The notes under the pieces: generated by a model
Database searches by the model: none
The model's input: the letters and a program-made list of their open reading frames with translations, nothing else
Told to the model about the DNA's origin: nothing
Translations under genes and position numbers: made by a program
Assembly (NCBI GenBank): GCA_942486035.1
Contig: CALNXK010000302.1
Span: forward strand, 234,501 to 298,500
Reading direction: 5' to 3'
Length of the DNA stretch: 64,000 nt
Source of the DNA: Porites lobata
Lineage: Eukaryota; Cnidaria; Anthozoa; Scleractinia; Poritidae
Part shown: piece by piece, positions 52,996 through 63,840 of the stretch
Position numbering within the stretch: the stretch's first letter is position 1
Layout of the letters: every line of letters starts with the position of its first letter

Positions 52996-55295
52996 TTCAG
53001 ACCAAATTACACGACTCGAAGTTCAATAACCATTCTTTATTTTGTCTCGATGATATCCCTATATTCAGTGAATCAAAATCTTGGACATCTATGAACGTAA
53101 ACTTCTTCCATTTGTAAATGCTTATCAACAAAATCATCAATCCGGCCCAATTGTTTACTTGCCGTTGCCCATTTGACCATCCTAACGAAACCTTGGAATC
53201 TATAAAAACCGTTCTGCTACACCCCTTACCCTGCTTACACACCAATCAGTAGCTCTCATATTTGATACCCCCCCACCCACCAAAAAAAAAATAATAATAA
53301 TAAAAAATTTAAATTTAAAAAAACAAGCAAAAATTCCGTGACAATTCAGTTATTTAATCATTTCTGATGCTGCGTGATAAGACGATAGTCGTTGTGAAGT
53401 CTCTATTTTCTCATTTTAAGACAATTATAACAACTGGAATTATCGGCGTCTTTCAGTGTCGCGGAATATTCCTGATTCAATTTCAATATCTCTTGACAAT
53501 TGATACCTTTTCTAATTCTTTGACTAAAGTGTTTATCTTAAAGGCAATGGCGATATCATTAAGGAGGCATTGATTCCCTTTGCAAAGGCAATGTTACATG
53601 AGACTATTCGCAACGACGATTTTTAGCGCAACACAGCGTTGCAGCATTTCTGATCTTGCAACATTGTCGCCATAAAAATTGTCGTTGCAAATCGTCTCCA
53701 GTAACATCGCTTTAAAGAGTCCTTGATCACAATCAGTCTGGTCTGTTGTGTCGAGGGATGATCTCAGCGAGAAGAAACTGTAACCTCCACAGCCTTGATT
53801 TCATGCATATGCTAACTCCTCGCCTTGTGTTTCGTCTGCCACAATGAAGCCCTTACTTCAGTTCTGATTATCACCCTAACTGATTATCAACTGGTGGGTT
53901 TTGATATTACTTTTTAATTATTTTAAATACAATTTGGACCGCAAATATTAGTATAGGTAATCATACAACTTCGAGTTCAATTTGGAATTTATTTGCATGA
54001 ATGTCTTTTTCAAAAAGTATCAAAACACAGTGCATGAGCCCAATAGGACGAATGCAATTTAAACGCACGAATGCAAATAAATTCCAAATTGAATGAGAAA
54101 AGTTGCATGATCGCTTTTTAATAATATACCTAAAAAAATTACTTGCCTGGCTTTGTTTGAAAGCTTTGGATACCAGTAGCTGGCAGCACTTGATTGGTTC
54201 TTATATATTTTTATTGTCTATTAGCCAATCACAGTTTTCCATTCTCTAAGAAATTTGCATTATGTTTCCTTCTTTTTGCATTATTTCTCCTCCTTTTTTG
54301 CACTGTGTTTTCAGTTTACTAAAACGTGTACTGCTCTCAGCCAATCAGATTCAAGAAATGTTTTCATGTATATTATTAAATACAATACATTGTCATTATC
54401 AGCTTCTTGGTCGTTTACAACGAATGGACAAGGGCGTTCCGGCAGCATTCAGACTTTCACAGTGCCAAAAACCACTAGCTATCGAATCAGAGCCTGGGGA
54501 GCACGAGGAGGAAGGCACTCCACAAACTATGGACGTTATCCCGGAACTTACTACGGTGGAAAAGGTGCATACAAAGAGGGCACGTTTACCTTGAATAAAG
54601 GAACTGTACTCAATATTGTGGTGGGGCAAAGAGGAGGAGATTCAGTGGAAGTAAAGGGAGGATCGTCCACTACCTTGACAGCAGCTCAGCTGGGACGGTC
54701 CGTAGAGGACAATGCTGGTACCGGGGGAGGCGGAGGCAGCTTTATTTATACAACAAGTAACGTGCTTTTGTTAGCTGCTGGAGGAGGAGGGGGTGCATCT
54801 AGCGGGTATAACGGGGTGGATGGTCAGGCGGGTACTAACGGCACCAGTAGCGTTGGAAGGATTTCAGGTTATGTTCGTAGCGGAGGAACTGGAGGGAATC
54901 CGGGTCAGTGCAACCGTGCAGACGCTAGTTGGCATGGGGGAGTGGGTGCGGGATGGTTAGGCCAAGGTTGTTCCAGGGCCGGGTCCCAGCATGGTGAAAG
55001 GGGTGGATCGCGTGCTCAGGGCTGGGTTGGTGGTCGTGCTGGAAGAATGAATAGTGGCTACAACGGAGGGCCTCCCCCTGGGGCCGTAGGAGGGTTTGGC
55101 GGTGGCGGAGGGGGATCGGAAGATAATGGTGCCTCAGGAGGAGGTGGGGGATACTCTGGGGGAGGTAGCGGCACATACCCAAACCAAGCAGGCGGGGGAG
55201 GGGGCTCTTACTGTAGTGGCTCGAATTGTACAGGCGTGAGTGGAGGTAACTCAAATGACAACGGACTTGTAAAAATCCTGGAATTGTCTGTCTAA
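45347..55295 (+). CDS. Secreted EGF-like / ALK-type glycine-rich-domain protein
   Basis: Six coding exons: 45347-45431, 47250-47357, 49016-49135, 50830-50955, 51376-51498 and 54403-55295, about 484 aa. Every junction is phase 1, the pattern expected of shuffled extracellular modules. Order: signal peptide (MKTLIIIFVIMFPVAMITE); a charged helical linker (EEEEFIKERERNRELMEEIA); three EGF-like domains, the last two starting DINEC as in calcium-binding EGF repeats; then a glycine-rich domain of almost 300 residues (ASWSFTTNGQGRSGSIQTF, GTGGGGGSF, LLLAAGGGGGAS, AGGGGGSYCSGS) matching the ALK/LTK glycine-rich domain family. No transmembrane segment or kinase follows. It probably acts outside the cell, as matrix or in ligand binding. 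In ALK the glycine-rich part precedes an EGF-like part; here the order is reversed. Confidence 0.8.
45717..45736 (+). repeat. 20-base G run
   Basis: An uninterrupted G tract in EGF/GRD intron 1. It could form quadruplex DNA; its length is prone to assembly error. Confidence 0.6.
45942..46946. mobile_element. Probable mariner-type MITE with a nested piece
   Basis: TA-flanked, starts CAGTCAACTCTCCCTTAAC and ends with a weak inverse AGAATTGGCTG, with inverse-like GACGGAGAGTCGGGA inside. A second terminus CAGTAGAACCCCGGTAATTC at 46396, also after TA, suggests a nested element whose other end is degraded. Confidence 0.4.
46955..47150. repeat. Microsatellite with palindromic layout
   Basis: ATAGTGATAATGACAATGACG...ATT repeats...CGTCATTGTCATTATCACTAT. 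The two halves are inverse and can form a hairpin. Confidence 0.7.
47250..47357 (+). CDS. EGF/GRD gene exon 2: charged helical linker
   Basis: Acceptor GCTTTCCAG. 36 codons, strongly charged, likely a short coiled coil, with one Cys near each end (VCPVP ... EMTCS). Phase 1 on both sides. Confidence 0.7.
47590..47915 (-). mobile_element. tRNA-derived SINE
   Basis: The minus-strand head (47909-47839) has acceptor-like pairing (GTCTGGT with GCCGGAC), A-box TAGCTCAGTCGGGAGAG and B-box GAGTTCAAACCCC. The stems are only partly paired. About 250 bp of unrelated body follows. Exact 3' end not clear. It lies in EGF/GRD intron 2. Confidence 0.55.
49016..49135 (+). CDS. EGF/GRD gene exon 3: EGF-like domain 1
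   Basis: DECKTGLHNCHNDAYC then TCTCKAGYTGDGVNNC: six cysteines in the EGF order, with the aromatic and Gly of the C-terminal loop. Confidence 0.85.
50830..50955 (+). CDS. EGF/GRD gene exon 4: EGF-like domain 2, calcium-binding type
   Basis: DINECNTGEHNCDVTEWC then GCVCKEGYSENGEDKC. The DINEC start and the Asn in CYNTIGSF fit a calcium-binding EGF domain. Confidence 0.85.
51376..51498 (+). CDS. EGF/GRD gene exon 5: EGF-like domain 3, calcium-binding type
   Basis: DINECGAGKHNCHANAIC then VCTCKPGYFGNGVYC, with NTKGSF in the calcium-binding position. Donor CCAG|GTGAAA. Confidence 0.85.
52160..52305. repeat. Imperfect fold-back
   Basis: ACATGGCCGTGCGGAGATACG is mirrored by CGTATCTCCAAGAGGCCATGT, with inner CGAGTGTTGAAAAATATTTC against GAAATATTTTTTCAACAC. 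Confidence 0.65.
52933..52995 (+). repeat. (AAT)n microsatellite
   Basis: About 20 uninterrupted AAT triplets in EGF/GRD intron 5. Confidence 0.9.
53590..53710. repeat. Fold-back element
   Basis: GTTACATGAGACTATTCGCAACGACGAT-type left arm is inverse to GTCGTTGCAAATCGTCTCCAGTAAC on the right, with GTTGC/GCAAC pairs inside. Confidence 0.65.
53954..54105. repeat. Fold-back element
   Basis: TTCAATTTGGAATTTATTTG and its inverse CAAATAAATTCCAAATTGAA, arms about 50 bp, spacer about 60 bp. Confidence 0.7.
54403..55295 (+). CDS. EGF/GRD gene exon 6: glycine-rich domain and stop
   Basis: Acceptor TCATTATCAG. A single 893-nt exon encoding the whole glycine-rich domain. GC-rich compared with its surroundings because of GGN codons. 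It ends GLVKILELSV and TAA. The long frame on the other strand is a by-product of this composition. Confidence 0.8.
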
Positions 55296-55559
55296 ACCAA
55301 GAAACCAAGGCCATGATAAAAAGAGAAATCGTTTCTACTCTCGGCTTATTACTGATCATTATTAAGAGTGTCCTGTAGTAGAATATCAAGGACTTTTATG
55401 TATATTAATGTATTATCGTAATCCGCGATCGAATGCAATGAACGTTATTCAGCAGAAATAATAATAATCATCATCATCATCATCATAACTATAACAAAAT
55501 TTTCAAATCTGATTGGCTATCAACTGTCCTGATTTCAGCCTTAATTGGACAGTTTAATA
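55296..55559. other. 3' flank of the EGF/GRD gene
   Basis: No canonical AATAAA before the transposon; AATAATAATAATC at about 55458 is the nearest A-rich candidate. Includes an ATC microsatellite at about 55464-55486. Confidence 0.4.
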
Positions 55560-55568
55560 GGACAGTAC

Positions 55569-57316
55569 GGCATACTGTATTTCGCGGACTGGACTGGACT
55601 GGACTGGACTAGTAAAACGCGGACTCAAAATTTGTAAAACGCGGACTCAAAATTTGTAAAACGCGGACTCAAAATTTGTAAAACGCGGACTCAAAAATTT
55701 GTAAAACGCGGACTAGAAATAAAAATAAATACATAAATAACTAAAATATTTGCTTTATTAAATGAATATATCTCTTCTTATATAAAACGTTCCGAATGAA
55801 ACGTCAACAGGAACATAATCTGATGTCATAATCATACAGACAACAATTCAATTGCCGGATATTATACTATCCACTTTAAAACATTACTTCAAACAAAAAA
55901 ACTTTAACATGTGATGTCATAATCCCGGCTCACAGACAACAATTCAACTAGACCATAGCGGCAAGCCTTTCGAAAATTACTTGCTTGTGTTCGGGTAGAA
56001 GAAAAGGCTGTAGATCCGACGGTATTCTGCATGAATTTGGTTGAAAGGCAGGGAAGGTTACCCTTATGCAATAAGGGTTAACATGATAATATACCGACGA
56101 AATATCTGGAGATGTGTGTTGACGTCCTTTTTTTAAATACTGACGGCGAAGTCGTGTTGTCAAAACGAGGTCATCGGGTGGAGGTGGATTGGTCCCGCCT
56201 GGCTTCAGGGTGTCGCCACAGCCATAGCATCGCGTGACTTTACTGTCGAGGAAAGATAATCTGGCAAACACTAAAATTCCTGGTAAGGGCTTTGGACGCT
56301 TTGGGGTTGGAGGCTGTCCGTTGGCTGTCCGTTGGCCATTTCGACGGTGTTCTTTCTCGTATTTGACAAGGTAAACTGAACCAAACGTACCGCTTCCGAG
56401 CTCCTTCTCTACAGTTACCTCACTCCATTCGAACTCAGGAAACTGTGTTTTTGGTTTTGGCCTTTTAGCGAGCGATGGAAGCTTAAAACAAGCCGCCATC
56501 TTCGCGCCGCCACGTGAAAATATATTCCGAATTTTGGCGCGATTTTACTGCTCAAAGGTCAACAAAGGTCAACAGCCTCGTTTCCGTTGTCGATGTCACT
56601 TAATCCAGTGTCACGTAATGACAATAAAAATTCAAAATCTTATGCTTCAGGTGTGGAGGCTGGGAAAAAGGCTAAAATAAAATATAATATGAAGGAGTGA
56701 ATGCTGCGTGCGTCAGGAGCCCATAAATAATAGGCTCTTGGTGCGTGTAATAATGCGTGACAAATTTTGGCCTTCCCTTAACTGGGGCTCCTTCGGTACC
56801 TTTTCGGGCCTGTAAAACTGTTTTGGGCTTGCTCAATTGCATTTAAGATATCGATGGTGTGTTAGTTTTGAAAGTAACACAACAAACTATAACCTAGTCC
56901 CGAAACAAAATAGACTGGTTTGCAAGCTACGACCCCCGAGCTACAACCCAGCGGGGGATGTGTACTGAAACGTTCATGACGGGGTCTGACTTTATTTCTT
57001 TTATTTTATTTTTTTTAGGGGGGGGGGGGATTAGAAATGTGGGGTTAGAAATGTGGACTCCCGGAATTTTTTTACAAATTTTGAGTCCGCGTTTTACAAA
57101 TTTTTGAGTCCGCGTTTTACAAATTTTTGAGTCCGCGTTTTACAAATTTTGAGTCCGCGTTTTACAAATTTTGAGTCCGCGTTTTACAAATTTTGAGTCC
57201 GCGTTTTACAAATTTTGAGTCCGCGTTTTACAAATTTTGAGTCCGCGTTTTACAAGTCCGCGTTTTACTAGTCCAGTCCAGTCCAGTCCAGTCCAGTCCG
57301 CGAAATACAGTATGCC
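55569..57316. mobile_element. 1.75-kb long-TIR element with 9-bp duplication (MULE-like) carrying a kinase fragment
   Basis: Ends GGCATACTGTATTTCGCGG and its inverse, flanked by GGACAGTAC at 55560-55568 and 57317-57325. The inverted repeats contain a GGACT run and tandem ~22-bp units AAACGCGGACTCAAAATTTG (about 5 on the left, 10 on the right). A 9-bp duplication fits the Mutator group (8-11 bp, family knowledge). No transposase; the only ORF is 55948-56499 (-). Confidence 0.8.
55948..56499 (-). CDS. ORF with protein-kinase P-loop fragment and Cys/His module inside the MULE-like element
   Basis: 183 aa. Residues about 24-47 read WSEVTVEKELGSGTFGSVYL, the G-x-G-x-F-G-x-V loop and first strands of a protein-kinase N-lobe. 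The next expected parts (VAIK lysine, catalytic and DFG motifs) are missing; a Pro/Lys linker stands instead. The C-terminal half has C-x2-C (RCYGCGDT), a Pro-rich turn, and H-x3-Y-C (YYHVNPYC), a possible zinc-binding module, then LLPEHKQVIFERLAAMV. As a kinase it must be inactive. It may be a remnant of a longer transposon-borne kinase or a captured exon. Confidence 0.55.
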   Translation of the reverse strand: MAACFKLPSLAKRPKPKTQFPEFEWSEVTVEKELGSGTFGSVYLVKYEKEHRRNGQRTANGQPPTPKRPKPLPGILVFARLSFLDSKVTRCYGCGDTLKPGGTNPPPPDDLVLTTRLRRQYLKKGRQHTSPDISSVYYHVNPYCIRVTFPAFQPNSCRIPSDLQPFLLPEHKQVIFERLAAMV

Positions 57317-57469
57317 GGACAGTACGCGTCATGCCTAAGTAATTGGACAGTACGCGCCATCACGCGCGCGCTTAAATGGCTTTTTTTTTTACTGCCAGCA
57401 AAACAAAATTTCGAATTCCTTGTGTTTTGATTTAAAAAATAGCCTATTATATCACAAATATTGTTAAAG

Positions 57470-57620
57470 TTATGATTAATTGGTAACAGAACTTCGTGTC
57501 GTCCAATTCGATCTGTAATCATACTCGTGATTAAACAAATCGGACTCCCGCTACGCGGTCGTCCGATTTTGTTAATCACTCGTATGATTACAGACCGAAT
57601 TGGACTCCACTCAGTCCTGT
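57470..57620. repeat. Fold-back element
   Basis: GGTAACAGAACT...CCAATTCGATCTGTAATCAT is mirrored by ATGATTACAGACCGAATTGG...AGTCCTGTTACC, with a GACTCCCGCTACGCGGTCGTC centre. Confidence 0.65.
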
Positions 57621-58289
57621 TACCATAATAATAATAACAATAATAATAATAATGATAATAATAGTAATTATAATAATAATAATAAAGCCGATTTATCCTC
57701 AGAGTGGCTAAAACTATTTGTTAATAATTAGTCAGAGACATGAAGAAAAGCCCTACTTCACGGACGAACCATCCGTACCCTTGTCTTGCACTGCGCATTA
57801 TCTAGTTGCATACTGTTGCGACATCATAGGTGCCTGCAATTACCATTGGCCGCCTGACAAGGGGAAACAAAACATTTTATTTTTCATTTGTCCAGTTAAA
57901 ACATTTTGTTTGCGATATTAACCCCTCCCGGTCAAAAAGGTGTTGGTCTTGAGAATAGCCCTAGTCCCTTCGAGTAAAATGATCATTTGAAGTCGAAATT
58001 GCCGGCCTTTGTCGTCTTGTTGTAATGAAGCGGGCACTGTTTTCTCGGTGTTATTTACTCGTAGTGGGTACACACAAAATGATTTAAGGAGAAAAAAGTT
58101 GGATCGTATAGAAGTTAAGTTGTATTTTCATATAAGTTGCGTGAAACTATGTATCTGGATGCATAGAAGGGTGCAAAATGGTACTGCTGCGGTCTAATTT
58201 TGTTACATTATTTGCAAGATCGGGCAATTTGAAATCACTTAAAATATTATAGCCCAGATAATTTTGGTAGGCTCTGGAGGAGGAATTGG
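57621..58289. other. No gene seen
   Basis: Starts with an AAT/ATA microsatellite (57627-57688); otherwise AT-rich without supported frames. Confidence 0.4.
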
Positions 58290-59405
58290 CGTCTAGGATC
58301 TTTCAAGAAAGCAATATGAGAAGCGCGGCGTCGTTTCGCTAAAAATCGGTCTGTTCGTGCAAGTAAGATGAGATATATTAGTATTATTACAATGATTATT
58401 ACGCCCTTACAAAATCACCCATACAAATCCTTCTACTATAACGTTTTATGATCTGAGGCAAATTTATGAGAAAGTGTTTGGTCAAATATATCTAAATTCA
58501 CGAAGAAAGCGTCCCTCAGTGTATCGTAACGAACTATATGAGATCAGGGATCAAAGGCCAAAAAGGGGCGGGATCAGGGAACACAGGCCCGGGATCTCGA
58601 GGTCACAAGCCGCGGGATCGGGATCAATAGTGTTTCGAGGGGATCAGGGATCCAGTATTCCGACAGAAAATGTTGAAATGCGGTTTAATTGGAGAGACCT
58701 GCCACCGTTTAAAAATCTCAGTTGTATTTTTTCTGTTACAATTTGTTCTGGCACTAAACCGTTTGTAACACGATTTGCTGGACAAGCTTGACGTGACCGA
58801 AAAGCTAGCGAAGCATACCTCACCGAGAGAGGCAAAACTCTTGAATCCTTAGGTATTAATAAGAAAGATGAAATGTAATACATTCCTTATCTCTTCCACT
58901 TGTGTTTATTTTCTTTATACTATTTTTACATTTCAAATTTCTTTCATATCACAACTTCAACGGTTCTTATTTTCATATACTTTCAACGTTCACCTTAACG
59001 TCTTAGCTTAAACTTATCATTGTGTTTGTATGAGAAGACCCTGAAGAAGGAGGGTCGTGCCTTTTGAAATACTGGTAACAAAAAATATATATTCCCTACT
59101 GCAAAATCAGCTATGCTTCTTTTGTTAATATTTCAACTTATAGCTGATTAGATCCTTTATTAGAATCTGGTCCTTCTTTTTTGTAACGTTGGTCCTTGCT
59201 TCCGAAATTGAATTTGACGACTACAAAGCGCGGATACTTTTCTTCGCGAATTTAGATATACTTGACCAAACATATTCTCAAAATTTGCCTTAGAACATAA
59301 TTATTTGCCCGAAAGGACTGATTTTTAGCAAAACGACACGCTTTTTATATTGCTCTCTTAAAAGATCTTTAAAAATTGCTAGCAGTCTCTTTTACTCGAA
59401 AATCT
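58290..59405. repeat. Inverted-repeat pair, possible 1.1-kb element
   Basis: GATCTTTCAAGAAAGCAATA ... TCGTTTCGCTAAAAATCGGTC ... TTTGGTCAAATATATCTAAA at 58298-58498 is inverse to 59210-59375. The arms are about 70-75% alike, about 200 bp long. No target duplication was found and the inside has no transposase. Confidence 0.5.
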
Positions 59406-59478
59406 GTGAGAACGGGTGCGATAATACGAGTGTGCAATCGCGCACGCGCTCTTACAGATTTTCGAGCAGAAGAGAGAC
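59385..59478. repeat. Short palindrome
   Basis: AGTCTCTTTTACTCGAAAAT and ATTTTCGAGCAGAAGAGAGAC are inverse, with CTGTGAGAACG/CGCTCTTACAG inside. The core is CG-rich. Confidence 0.65.
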
Positions 59479-62400
59479 CGCTCGCCGTCGAGAAAGATCC
59501 CAACGAATCCCGTACTTTACAAATTCTGAAAATCCTTTCAGGCGACTCTCTTATTGCTCATTTTTTTACCTTTGTAAATTTACGGTTTTTTTTTTCTTCT
59601 TTCTTTCTTTTTTCGGAGGGACAACCAAAAAGTGGCTGAAATGGTCATTTTTATTGTTCAGTTACAATCCTGTATTAAATAAACTCTTATAATTAGACTC
59701 CACTACCCAACATGCTAGACTTCAGAAATGCTATACAATTTCAAGGAAATGGAGGAGACCAGAGGTCTGCAAAAGCGAAAAATCGAAAATTCTCAAAAAA
59801 ACTCACAAAGTAGCACTAGGTAAGCTGTTAACATAAATATAATTTTTACGTCGATCCGATAATTATTTTAGACGTACGGGGGGTTATCGGTTTCGCGGCT
59901 CTCGGACCGGGTTTTACAGTCCCGAGACGGTGTGTCACGAAAAAATCGTTTTAAAAATCAAATCAATTGTAATACGAACAGCAAATAACTTATTCAGAAA
60001 AGTACATAATTATACACATTTTAAGGGGTGATTTACTCAGTTTCAACGAAAATGTAATATTTTGGAGATTTTTCATTATTTTCAATATTTTGAACGTTTC
60101 CTTTCGATTAAAATATGGCAAATTACAAAGCCCAAAATCGTCGACTGGTACCTCGATTTCGGTAAAGAGTCTTCTACCACGTTAAAGAGCGTTATCTCTT
60201 CTTTCAAAATCTGTTTCAAAACTATGGGCAACTTAAAAGAAAATTTTTGAGGCCAAAAAATACAAGTAGTACTTTTCTGAAATTTGAGCTTTCCTCGCTC
60301 ACGGGGGCGATGCTAAAAACTCACTAAAATACTATAAGAAATCAGTTTAAGCAACAGTGGTTTGATGTTCTCAGTTTTCATAAACCAAGACGAGATTATC
60401 CAGCGATCTGATATAATTTAAAACCGTTTGCTAACATGGGCAAGGCAGATTTAAGCTGTCAACTCCTGCCAAAGTGCACGTTGTCAAAGGGCAAAGCACT
60501 AATTAAAAAAGTCTTAAAATTCAAAACTTTTTACTTCTAGGAAGTCAGATTTTAGCGTACAAAACAATGTTGTAAGTGTCCCCAGATATTGGAAATGTGA
60601 AGTATCCACACGGGAGAACAGATCAACAACAGCAAAAATCCAAACGGCAAAGATTGCGTTACATTTCAGAGAACGACCGCTTACCACTGTTGTCACTCTT
60701 AATTTGCATGCTTTCACTGGAAGCTGCGAGAAGTTTTCATTTCTTAGGTATGATTCTTGATCAGCGCGTCCTTGAAAGTATGAACCCGGACAGAATAGGA
60801 TAAGGACGTTTCTCAAGACTCCTGTTGTTTTTTCTGGCTTTAGTCTCCTTAGCCTTGAGCGCTCCTTTCTTGCGGTTTTGGCGGGAGTTCATTAATTGAG
60901 AGGCAGCACTTCTTGTTCACCATTTCGTTGTCAGGCAGCGCCTTATAGAGTCAGCCTTTCGTTGATTTTTTGTCAGTGTCATTTAATTACTCAGTATACG
61001 CTCGATCCTGGCTTTGTAAACTTATTCTTTTATACTCTGAGGGAGTTAAATAACTATATTTAAAGGGCATCCCCCTTTTTTTCTTCGTTTAGCTTCGTCC
61101 GATCGACCCAATCTTTTGCCATTATCACAAAAAAAAGGGGAAAAGGAAAGGAAGAAGAAACGACAAGGTTTAACTTTTTTAATCTTCATTAATTCTTTTA
61201 ATTGAAAGATGAGCATTATAACAATATTTCCAGGCATAAGAGGTTCGGTGGTTTATCCCTTTTTCTATGAAATCGACCACTATATTTTCTGCCATATTGA
61301 GTTTGTTTTGATTTGGTAATTGTCTTGTTTAGAGAGATACGCATATCTCCTCGCGCGCCCGTTCTTTATCGCGCCCTACTTCGAAGCGCCTGCTACACAG
61401 CTACATCTCGTTGTTTTCAAGCTCCACCAAAGGGAACCCACGTTCTTATTTGTAAACTGTACATGGAAATTAAATGAAAGGTTAAAACTTACCTGTTCTG
61501 TTCTTGTACAAAAATAAAAAGCGCGGGGATTTAGTGAACGTTTGGGCAATGGGGTGGGGTTAGGACTCGTTTCTGCGGTCCGATTCACTCGCGCGTTGTC
61601 AAAAACAAAAGGAAAAGTGTCTGTGGACAGACTATTCACGTCTAGACATCATGCATCACTTACGTTATGATGGAACTTATCGCCTCTCCCTGTTCATGGA
61701 GTTGAGTCAAGGTGTTGACGTCAATTACGTGATGCCCTGTAAAGTTGCCGGGACATGTTTCACAAGGACCTTTCCACAGCTACGAAGTCCGCTGCCATCT
61801 TGTCAACCGCGCGAGAAATGATGTACTTCACAAAAACAAACTTAAAGGGAAGTTATTTTCGATTTGCTTCGCCACCCACCACCGAAAGTCCGGGACGTGA
61901 CCACTTCAAACAACTACCCACCCCCGGACCCGAAGGGCTGGAATTGTCCCTTTGTCTCTCCCTTTGCTTGAAACCTCCTTGAAGGCGTCTCCGTTTTAAT
62001 TTTTTTCCCGTAAACATTGCACCTTACCGATAACACGTTTTAAGAGAAAAAAATTAAACAACTAATATTTGCATTTTCCTTTGCATTTGTTTATTAACTG
62101 AAAATATCCTGTGGAAAACACAGGATTTCATTTCTGAGCTGCAGATCCCCCTAGTTTGCAGTAGCTTCGGAATTCGGAGGTCCAACTAGGCTTTGTCCGT
62201 GCACGTGTATACCTTCAAAACCTCACGCTACGCCCATGGTTAGAAGCTGGTATACATACATAGTTTGCGTCATATATTCCGGCTGGTAAAGGACTAATTT
62301 TTGAGTGAAATTGTCAGTAAACAACAACACCGGCATGCTGAGATTTATCACAGAGGCAACGTTAAGTTAAACGTTTGATGAGAGTCTTATTTCTACCTAC

Positions 62401-63734
62401 GAAAACTCTTATTTACTGCACTAAAAGAAAACACAATGTTAATTTTGAACTACACAGTGAAAAAAAAAATTGTGAAAATCAGAAAAAGATTGACAGACAG
62501 TTGGTTATGAGCAGGACTTCATTGACGATAAAACATGTCGAAAAAGGGCCGAAGAACCATCACAGGGAACGCTCCGGCTTAGCTACAAAAATTCGAATTT
62601 TTTGCAGGACTTAACAAGATTTTTTCAAAAGGACGCGTCATAGCTAAGTCGCGTCTTACTTCAAATGAAACTTGTTATTTGTACGGGAGGTTAACGTCCC
62701 ACTTAAGATACGTGCAGGCTTGTCTAAGCCAGTGACACTTTGAAACGTGGTAGGTGTCCCTCTTCGGGTCCATCCTACGTACATATAGGGAAATCCCTCA
62801 GGTTAGGCAAGAATTCGATAACTGTTACATGTAATCAGTTTGGTGGTCTTAAGATAATGCTAGAAAATTGCCACACTTTGTCCTCGAAAGGGTTCTAGAT
62901 CTCGATAACATTGGGCAATCTCAATGTGCGTTCCCTCAAGAAACTTAGAACTGGAGCAAAGTTAATTTAAAGAAATACAGAATGCAAATGAAATGTCACG
63001 CAACACCAGACTGAGCATGCTTTCCCATCCCGCGATTGAGCACCTCGCTCATTTTTTTGTTTCTCTTGTTGCTAACATATTTCTCAGGGGCTGCAAGAAA
63101 AAAGTTGTTGCTGTTGTTGTTTTTTTTTTACGGTAAGTGAGAATTGTGATTACTTAGTCCGTGTCCTCTTTAAAACAGCACCCAACGCTAGCCCAGTCGT
63201 TGATTTTTTTTTGTTGACAGCAAGTGTTTCTGTTAAAGAAAAACTTGTTTTTCCTTTTTTCACAAATCATTATTCTGGACCCAAATCTAGAATAATGACG
63301 TCTAGTTGTAGGAATAAGAGAATGCAATTAAGCGGTAAAGAAAACACACGCAATATTTTCAAACGACGTCTTGTAACCAGACTGTATGCTTTTTGCCCGT
63401 AGATACAAGACACTTTTAAACCCCTCACCGAGCAATACATGGAAGTATAACCAGCCCTTCAACATACAAGCAGCTTGAATAATTTAGAAAAAAGCAGCCA
63501 CGGAAGAAAGATGGGTAAGTGTTTAAGACACACCATTCTAAACGGTGAAAACGTTTAGGATCAAAACTAACCAATTGAAAAATAGGACAGTTCCGGATGC
63601 CAATTCTTTGTCAAAGGAGCAGTTTCTGACTGGCTGAAAGTTGCTAAGTGGACCCGGTTGAAGTAGTCACACTATAAGTTTTTCTTAAGTTACATTTTCT
63701 CTGAATTCAACCCAGTTAATACAGACACCTGTCA
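59479..63734. other. No convincing gene in the right part of the window
   Basis: Short frames lack known domains, coding bias or splice partners. ATGG|GTAAGT at 63511-63520 could be a first coding exon of a gene to the right, but only one codon would be visible. Confidence 0.4.
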
Positions 63735-63840
63735 GTGCCTGTGTTAACGGAGAAAATGTTTACAAATGACAGAGTAGTGCATACGAATGACAGAGTGATG
63801 GATACAACCGATAGAGTAGTGCATACAACCAACAGGAAAT
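63735..63840 (+). repeat. Small third array of the GACAGAGTA minisatellite
   Basis: Four to five units such as TACAAATGACAGAGTAGTGC and ATACAACCGATAGAGTAGTG, same family and orientation as 23495-24030, 40 kb away. Confidence 0.7.

Noticed and set aside
54925..55389. 154-aa minus-strand frame opposite the glycine-rich exon
   Set aside because: The open frame results from the GGN codon richness of the sense exon.
58474..58791. 105-aa frame with RDQRPKRG-type sequence
   Set aside because: Comes from a GGGATCAGGGATC-like low-complexity stretch; no domain and no splice partner.
61376..61639. 87-aa minus-strand frame
   Set aside because: No family features, no conserved pattern and no neighbour exon in phase.
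63511..63514. Possible first exon (ATGG followed by GTAAGT)
   Set aside because: One codon before a good donor is suggestive but cannot be tested without sequence to the right of the window.
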